Shown in pieces: positions 4,701 to 9,093 of a stretch of 9,093 bases of DNA. The stretch covers positions 1 to 9,093 of the forward strand of contig JALRLN010000052.1 in the NCBI GenBank assembly GCA_023254445.1, read 5' to 3'. Source of the DNA: Candidatus Poseidoniaceae archaeon. GTDB lineage: Archaea; Thermoplasmatota; Poseidoniia; Poseidoniales; Poseidoniaceae. Position 1 is the first letter of the stretch, and each line of letters opens with the position of its first letter. The notes beneath the pieces are model-generated. The model made no database searches. It worked only from the letters and a program-made list of their open reading frames with translations, and was not told the DNA's origin. Made by a program: the position numbers and the translations under genes.

Positions 4701-5708
4701 ATGCCGACGTACGACCGCATCGTTGCCGATGCGGACCTCGACGGCCTCTGTGCTGCGGCTGTGTTGAAGCAGGCCCTGCCCGAGGCGACGGTGCACTTTG
4801 CCCATCCCGCCTTGGTTCGAAGCGGTCACCTCGATGACGTGATCGATCGACGCACGGTCATGGTTGACCTTCCGTTCCACCCTGCGTGCGGTTGGTACGT
4901 GGACCATCACCACACCAACCGCCCGAACGAACGCGAAGCCGCCGTGTTTCTCGAGGCGGGCGGGCGCCTCGATTGGCAGGACGCCCCGTCTGCGGCGAGG
5001 GTGGCCTACGACCTGATGTCGCCTGAGCATCCTATGCCGCACCTCGAGGCCATGATGCCCTTTGTGGACGCCTTGGATTCTGGCGGCATCGAGCGTGCTG
5101 TGTTCCTCGAGGACGGCCCCTTGGTGCGGTTGTCGCGGTGCCTTGGCCTGCTGAACGAGCCCTTCATGCACCATGTGCTCGTCCTTCTTGCGAGCGGTGC
5201 CGACAGCGAGACGATGCTGCAGGATCCATGGGTGGCCGAGACCGTCGCTGCCGCCAAGCTGGACCGGGAGCACGCGCTGTCCATGGTGGAGGCCAACACG
5301 ACCGTCATCGACGGGCTGGCGGTGTGTCGCCTCGACGGGCAAGCAGGTCGCGTGTCCGGGTACCTCGTCACGGCCCATGTGGGGGAGGCCGCCGATGCGT
5401 GTTGCATCGTGCACGGTCACGTGGACGGGGCCATTGACCGTGCGGACCGCCCCGCCCTTTCAGCGTCGTTCTACGCGAACTCCTTCCACCACGACCGTCG
5501 GCGCGTGGACCTCTCGCGCATGGCCACCCTGCTGGATCCGACCGGTGGCGGCCACGCGAACGCGTGTGGGTGCAGGGTGCAACCGCTCGATGCCGACGGG
5601 AGGGTGCAGGACCGGGCCGTGGAAGCGGCCGACGTCGAACGAAACCTCGAGGCGTGGCTTGACCTGTGGCGAAGCATGCACGCCGAGGCGGCTCATTCCT
5701 CGGAATGA
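4701..5708 (+). CDS. DHH/DHHA1 family phosphoesterase
   Basis: The 335-aa product is a two-domain DHH phosphoesterase of the kind that includes RecJ-like nucleases, NrnA-like nanoRNases and cyclic-dinucleotide phosphodiesterases. DHH domain motifs are in order: I, DADLDG (10-15); II, MVDLP (54-58, D56); III, VDHHH (67-71); IV, FVDALDSG (121-128, D123). These supply the Mn-binding Asp and His residues. The C-terminal DHHA1 substrate domain carries GGGHANACGC (282-291). All key catalytic residues seem present, so it should be active as a metal-dependent phosphodiesterase or exonuclease. The exact substrate (oligonucleotide, nucleotide or other) cannot be told from sequence. The length is shorter than RecJ and lacks its OB-fold tail, which argues for a small-substrate enzyme. 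ATG 4701 directly precedes the first strand; the TTG at 4671 would add ten non-conserved residues. Its 3' end overlaps the convergent transporter gene by 16 nt. Confidence 0.92.
   Translation: MPTYDRIVADADLDGLCAAAVLKQALPEATVHFAHPALVRSGHLDDVIDRRTVMVDLPFHPACGWYVDHHHTNRPNEREAAVFLEAGGRLDWQDAPSAARVAYDLMSPEHPMPHLEAMMPFVDALDSGGIERAVFLEDGPLVRLSRCLGLLNEPFMHHVLVLLASGADSETMLQDPWVAETVAAAKLDREHALSMVEANTTVIDGLAVCRLDGQAGRVSGYLVTAHVGEAADACCIVHGHVDGAIDRADRPALSASFYANSFHHDRRRVDLSRMATLLDPTGGGHANACGCRVQPLDADGRVQDRAVEAADVERNLEAWLDLWRSMHAEAAHSSE
5693..5708. repeat. 16-bp inverted repeat forming the overlap of two convergent genes
   Basis: TCATTCC-TC-GGAATGA is a perfect 7-bp inverted repeat around two bases. Its right end is the stop of the DHH gene (TGA 5706-5708) and its left end is the minus-strand stop of the transporter gene (5695-5693). 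The overlap of the two coding regions is exactly this repeat, so both proteins end in nearly the same residues (HSSE and HSEE). An RNA hairpin with a 6-bp stem and CUCG loop could form in either transcript; whether it helps termination in both directions is a guess. Confidence 0.6.
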
Positions 5709-8086
5709 CCGTCCCGGTGGCGTTCCAGAACGGCAAGCACGTGGTTGACGTCAAGCCGAGCAGGCGTTCGTGACGTGGCAGCAGCGTGCCGTGCAGGCTG
5801 AGGAAGCCAGGAGGGCGACCACCAGTTCCACGAACCCATCAGGCGCATCGCGGAAGGCACCACGAGGGCACGGACCAACGTGGCGTCGATGAGGATGGCC
5901 AAGGCCAGGCCGAACCCGATTTGCTTGATGATGACGATCGACGACAAGCCGAACGCGGAGAAGACGACGACCATGATGGCCGCTGCACCGGTGATCAGGC
6001 GACCGGTCCGCTGCAGCCCGTTCGCTACCGCCAGCGTGTTGTCTCCTGTGCGCTCCCATTCTTCGTGAATGCGGCTCAACATCAGGACTTCGTAGTCCAT
6101 CGAGAGCCCAAACACGATGCAGAAGATGAGCACCGGATTGGTCACGTCGATGGGCTGGGCGGAGAAATTCAACAGGTTTTCACCAAAGCCCCATTGGAAG
6201 ACCACGACCAGCATGCCGAAGGAGGCCGTGAGCGAGAGGATGTTCATGGCGATGGCCTTGAAGGGCATCACGACCGAGCGAACCTGAAGGAAAATCAAGA
6301 GCACGGTGGCGCTGAGGATGAACCCGATGGCGAGGGGGAGGTTTTCGCCGACGGCGTTCAGGATGTCTTGGTTGTAGGCGGCAAAACCGCCAACCATCAT
6401 GGCACCGTCGCTGGCTCCGAGTTCGTCGAGCAACGTTTCGGCTTCAGCTCGAACGTCAACAACAACCTCGCGCGAAGCGGGGCTGGTTTGCTCCCCTTCC
6501 ATCGTGAAGGCAAACCAGGTGACGCCTTCTGCAACAAAGCGTTCCTGAAGCGCCTCTCGGGCGCCGACCGTTGCCGGATCAAGGTACGCCTCAGGCGTCG
6601 TCCAGAACGCCACGACGTCGTCCGCGCTCATGCTGGCATCGGGCAGGCCCGGGCCCACCACGGTGGTCACCCGTTCGTCGTCCAGCAGGTCCGTCATGTG
6701 GGCGTGCAGGACCCGCAGGCTGGCCTCGCTCAGCGGATCGACGTCCCCGATGTCAAGCACGACGATGCCAGCGTTTTGGCTGGCTTCCGGCCACAACTCA
6801 TCGATGAGTTCGAGGCCTTGCCTGGCTTCGTCCTCCGGCGGCAGTGCACCGGTCCCAGAAAGCGAAAACTCGGCGAAGATGAAGGGGATGCCCGCCCCGA
6901 CCAACAGCAGCACGACAGGGATGAACACGGCCCAAGGTCGGGCCATGACCGTCGTTGCGATGGTGCCCCAGAACCCTTGTTCATCGTCGCTGTCCATCGC
7001 GAACGAGAAGGGAATGCGAACCGATTCAATGCGTGGGCCAAGCACCGCCATGAGGGCCGGCAGGCTCACCACAGCGTACACCATCGCGATGGACACCGCG
7101 AGGGTGCCGCCGAGCCCAAGCGATGGGAGCGCGGTGTGCTCGAAAAACAGCAGGCCCATCAGGCCCACCGCAACCGTGACGCCAGAGAAGAGGACGGCTC
7201 GGCCCGCGGTGGCCACGGTCATCGCCGTCGCGATGCGTGCATCCCTCCCGCGCCGCACCTCTTCGCGGAAGCGGTTGACGAGGAACAACGAGTAATCGAT
7301 GGAGACACCGATCCCGATGAGCGAGATGATGTTCAACGCGTAGTTGTTCAAGTCGGCAATGTGGGAGAGCCAAATGGTGACCCCCACGGCCGAAAGGACC
7401 GTGAAGACCCCGACGGCGACGGGAAGCAACGCAGCAACGAGGGAGCCGAAGACAAGCCCGAGAATGATCAGCGATAGGGGGGCCGAGATCATCTCTGCCT
7501 TCACCAAGTCCACGTGAATGCGGTGCTCGAAGGTGTAGTCGACGGCGAGGCCGTCGGTCACCCAGCCATCGAATCCGGCAGGTGCTTCGAGGTCTTCCGC
7601 CACGGTGCTGAACAATTCCTTCGCCTCGCTCCGGGGCAGGTCGATGCTGACGTAGGTCAGCGCCCAGAACCCGTCGTCGTTTGAGGTCACCCGGTCGTCA
7701 CGCACGGCTTCTGAGACGGTCCACGAGTGATTGACACGAACTTCTGGATGGCTTGAGAGCGGGGCCAGCAAGTTCTGCACGGCCTCTTGCCATGCCGGAT
7801 CGCTGTCGTTGAGGGTCGCATGGTGCATGAGCACGACAAAGGAGGAGGCTGCGCTTTCGTTTCCGGTTGAAAACGCGGCATCGAGGGCGTCCCCAGCGAG
7901 AAGTGACTCGACCTCGCCCTCGCCGTAGGATTCCGCCCAGTCGGCCCCGGTGGTGGCCAAGCCCGCCAGGACCACGCAGAGCAGCACGGAACCAACGAGC
8001 ACGAGCCGGGCCCGGTCATGGATGTGAAGGCCAATCCGGTACAGCAAACGGTGTTCGACCTCAGAAGGGTCGGTTGCACCTTCCAT
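5693..8086 (-). CDS. MMPL/RND-superfamily membrane transporter
   Basis: From ATG 8086 the product is 797 aa with the classic duplicated MMPL/RND plan: helix 1 (about 28-47), large extracytoplasmic loop (48-198), helices 2-6 (199-350), helix 7 (385-405), second large loop (406-580), helices 8-12 (581-747) and a short cytoplasmic tail. Each half carries the proton-relay signature in its fourth helix: GIGVSIDYSLFLVNRFREE (D264-Y265) and GLSMDYEVLMLSRIHEEW (D664-Y665), matching the paired Asp-Tyr residues of mycobacterial MmpL3. It should be a proton-driven exporter of lipids or other hydrophobic molecules; in archaea the substrate is unknown. The frame is open to a GTG at 8137 that overlaps the upstream stop as GTGA (814 aa). 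I prefer ATG 8086 because a TATA-like CTAAATA lies 29 nt before it and the extra 17 residues look non-conserved. It follows the four-helix membrane gene and may work with it. Confidence 0.93.
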   Translation of the reverse strand: MEGATDPSEVEHRLLYRIGLHIHDRARLVLVGSVLLCVVLAGLATTGADWAESYGEGEVESLLAGDALDAAFSTGNESAASSFVVLMHHATLNDSDPAWQEAVQNLLAPLSSHPEVRVNHSWTVSEAVRDDRVTSNDDGFWALTYVSIDLPRSEAKELFSTVAEDLEAPAGFDGWVTDGLAVDYTFEHRIHVDLVKAEMISAPLSLIILGLVFGSLVAALLPVAVGVFTVLSAVGVTIWLSHIADLNNYALNIISLIGIGVSIDYSLFLVNRFREEVRRGRDARIATAMTVATAGRAVLFSGVTVAVGLMGLLFFEHTALPSLGLGGTLAVSIAMVYAVVSLPALMAVLGPRIESVRIPFSFAMDSDDEQGFWGTIATTVMARPWAVFIPVVLLLVGAGIPFIFAEFSLSGTGALPPEDEARQGLELIDELWPEASQNAGIVVLDIGDVDPLSEASLRVLHAHMTDLLDDERVTTVVGPGLPDASMSADDVVAFWTTPEAYLDPATVGAREALQERFVAEGVTWFAFTMEGEQTSPASREVVVDVRAEAETLLDELGASDGAMMVGGFAAYNQDILNAVGENLPLAIGFILSATVLLIFLQVRSVVMPFKAIAMNILSLTASFGMLVVVFQWGFGENLLNFSAQPIDVTNPVLIFCIVFGLSMDYEVLMLSRIHEEWERTGDNTLAVANGLQRTGRLITGAAAIMVVVFSAFGLSSIVIIKQIGFGLALAILIDATLVRALVVPSAMRLMGSWNWWSPSWLPQPARHAAATSRTPARLDVNHVLAVLERHRDGHSEE

Positions 8087-8108
8087 GTGCCGCCGCGTTC
8101 GGGCGCGG

Positions 8109-8115
8109 TATTTAG
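8109..8115 (-). promoter_or_regulatory. TATA-like promoter element for the MMPL transporter gene
   Basis: On the minus strand CTAAATA begins at 8115, 29 nt before the A of ATG 8086, in a locally AT-rich patch of an otherwise GC-rich region. It lies just downstream of the stop of the preceding four-helix gene. Its spacing matches a leaderless archaeal promoter and is the main reason to prefer ATG 8086 over GTG 8137 as the transporter start. Confidence 0.5.
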
Positions 8116-8133
8116 TGAGGTGTATTTCTGGAA

Positions 8134-8610
8134 TCACGGTCCACCGAGCACCATGAACGTGTAGAGGAAGCCAAGGAAGGCGTGCAGTCCAACGAGCACG
8201 AGCATGAGGTCAGCAGCGCGACCGTGCACCGTCCGCTGATGCCCGAAGGACTGCCCCGCCTCCATCGATTCAAGCGTGCGCCGGCCGTGCCGTACGGTCG
8301 TCCAGAGGATCCACAGCCCCACCGGGCCGCTCCAGCCGTGGAGGCTCTGCGGCATCAGCATCGCCGTGACCTTTCCTTCCTCCACCACGCCCACAGCGGC
8401 CCGCGCCAGCATGGCGACCACGACAACACCAACCGTCGCAAGAAGCAGGCGTTCTCCGTCTTTGACGTGCTGCGCGAGGGCCTGTTGCCGTGCCTCGCCT
8501 CGAAGCGTCCCTCCCGCTTTCCGCCACCCGTGTTGGCGCACCAGCCAGAGCACGATGAGCAGCGCCAGCGCCGGGTGCACCAGAAGCAGGAGGGTGCTGA
8601 TCGTCTCCAT
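8134..8610 (-). CDS. Four-helix membrane protein with conserved-looking histidines (DUF4079/cytochrome b561-like, tentative)
   Basis: The 158-aa product has four predicted membrane helices, about 5-24, 56-77, 91-107 and 131-152. Histidines lie at or near helix ends: H12 in LVHPALAL, H48 in QHVKDGERLLL, H91 in SLHGWSGP, H108, H129 in VHGRAADL and H143 in VGLHAFLGF. This layout of a small four-helix bundle with paired histidines resembles DUF4079 and, more loosely, b561-type haem-binding cytochromes, so a haem or quinone role is possible but unproven. No signal peptide beyond helix 1 and no CxxCH motif are seen. The start ATG 8610 places helix 1 at the N-terminus. The gene lies directly before the MMPL transporter: GTG 8137 of that frame would overlap its stop by 4 nt, while the preferred transporter start is 47 nt downstream. 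The family call is tentative; the membrane protein itself is well supported. Confidence 0.75.
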   Translation of the reverse strand: METISTLLLLVHPALALLIVLWLVRQHGWRKAGGTLRGEARQQALAQHVKDGERLLLATVGVVVVAMLARAAVGVVEEGKVTAMLMPQSLHGWSGPVGLWILWTTVRHGRRTLESMEAGQSFGHQRTVHGRAADLMLVLVGLHAFLGFLYTFMVLGGP

Positions 8611-8611
8611 C

Positions 8612-9093
8612 GTGGTCCCGAGTGCGCCTCAACGTCGTGGCCTCAAGACGTTTCGTCCAGAAGCGCGAGCCAACCTTCGTGGACGGTGGATTGAAAGAGC
8701 GCCGACCTTGCCGGAGCACCACCGGGTGTTCATCGTGCAGGAGCGGTATCTGGCGGCCTGCCTCGAGGCTGGCTTTGCCAAACCGATGCTCGCTCGCCAA
8801 CGGCTGGCCGTCGTATCGCGCGAGGACGAGTTCAAACTGCTCGAAAAGCCGTGGCAGGGAATCCTGCTCCTCGCGCTCAACGAGATCGCACCTCCGCCGG
8901 CGGACGACGACGAGGACGGTTCCGCCCCGATGCGAGGGGCACGCCAGATGCGTGGCCGAAGGGGTGGGCGAAACGCCCGCAGTTCGTCCTCACCTCTGGA
9001 CAACCTTCCGACCGCCGAGGTGGTGGCTGAGAACGACGCGTTCAGCCCTGCCTTTGCCTTCGCCGTCCTTACCGCACGGAAGGGCATGGAATC
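8612..9093 (+). CDS. Unrecognised soluble protein, 5' part, runs off right edge
   Basis: An open plus-strand frame continues without a stop to the window edge. Numbering from GTG 8612, residues 1-95 look like an ordered domain (RWIERAPTLPEHHRVFIVQERYLAACLEAGFAKP, then MLARQRLAVVSREDEFKLLEKPWQGILLLALNEIAPP). An acidic run, ADDDEDG (97-103), follows, then an Arg/Gly-rich stretch with Ser (RGARQMRGRRGGRNARSSSS, 108-127), and a second folded-looking segment from about 130. This pattern suggests two domains joined by a charged flexible linker. I recognise no family. The start is uncertain: GTG 8612 would lie 1 nt from the divergent ATG 8610, leaving no room for promoters, so GTG 8726 (with TTGAAAG 35 nt before it) may be better. 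The overlapping minus-strand frames here are Ser/Arg/Ala-rich and look like shadows, which supports the plus-strand reading. Confidence 0.5.
   Translation, partial: MVPSAPQRRGLKTFRPEARANLRGRWIERAPTLPEHHRVFIVQERYLAACLEAGFAKPMLARQRLAVVSREDEFKLLEKPWQGILLLALNEIAPPPADDDEDGSAPMRGARQMRGRRGGRNARSSSSPLDNLPTAEVVAENDAFSPAFAFAVLTARKGME

Noticed and set aside
4230..5420. A 396-aa minus-strand frame spans the DHH gene and part of the Nudix gene.
   Set aside because: It is out of frame with the Nudix box and antisense to the DHH motifs; both real genes are complete in other frames.
5786..7477. A 563-aa plus-strand open frame lies antisense to the MMPL transporter.
   Set aside because: Its product is dominated by His, Arg, Asp, Glu and Gly without hydrophobic cores, as expected for the complement of a GC-rich membrane-protein gene. 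The minus-strand MMPL motifs are unambiguous.
8629..9087. A 152-aa minus-strand frame lies at the right end.
   Set aside because: Low-complexity Ser/Arg/Ala composition and no domain pattern; the plus-strand frame there has a more protein-like mix of hydrophobic and acidic residues.
1..9093. Searched by eye for CRISPR-type repeats, insertion-sequence ends, tRNA genes, toxin-antitoxin pairs and defence genes.
   Set aside because: No direct-repeat series, transposase motif, tRNA-like cloverleaf or recognisable defence protein was seen; genes account for nearly all the sequence.

Overview
This 9.1 kb window holds densely packed chromosomal housekeeping and membrane genes from a GC-rich microbe, most likely an archaeon; a marine Group II (Poseidoniales-type) euryarchaeon is my best guess. 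The reasoning is that most starts lack a convincing Shine-Dalgarno sequence, and that several carry a TATA-like element (CTTGATA, CTTGAAA, CTAAATA or close variants) about 30 nt before the ATG. That spacing is expected of archaeal promoters giving leaderless mRNAs. The acidic proteins and the gene mix also fit. The lineage is an inference from style and content; no rRNA or universal marker gene is present.

Layout. (1) Positions 1-1352, minus strand: a short operon-like run reading leftward, with an unrecognised 111-aa protein, a glutathione-transferase-fold protein resembling the soluble part of mitochondrial prostaglandin E synthase 2, and the N-terminal part of a formylglycine-generating-enzyme-like (SUMF1-type) protein that runs off the left edge. 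(2) 1428-4206, plus strand: RlmH-type 23S rRNA SPOUT methyltransferase, a five-helix membrane protein with a TPR-like tail, a 91-aa two-helix membrane protein, a DUF2203 protein, and a PduO-type corrinoid adenosyltransferase. (3) 4207-4620, minus: an Ap4A-hydrolase-type Nudix protein with a modified Nudix box. (4) 4701-5708, plus: a DHH/DHHA1 phosphoesterase. (5) 5693-8610, minus: a four-helix, histidine-rich membrane protein followed by a full-length MMPL/RND-superfamily transporter. (6) From about 8612, plus: an unrecognised protein running off the right edge.

Packing is extreme. The two tail-to-tail junctions have a gap of 0 nt (4206/4207) and an overlap of 16 nt (5693-5708), and at both the paired stop codons form a DNA palindrome. 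Promoter-like elements often sit inside the end of the preceding gene, so many same-strand neighbours may be transcribed separately as well as together.

No mobile element, CRISPR array, tRNA or rRNA gene, phage gene or defence cassette is visible. The genes do not form one obvious pathway: they cover rRNA modification, B12 cofactor adenylation, nucleotide sanitation, nucleic-acid or nucleotide phosphoester cleavage, thiol chemistry and membrane export. I found no convincing previously undescribed system. The points most worth checking are the regularly spaced promoter element, the palindromic stop-codon overlaps, the altered Nudix box, the PGES2-like protein and the histidine-rich membrane partner of the MMPL transporter.
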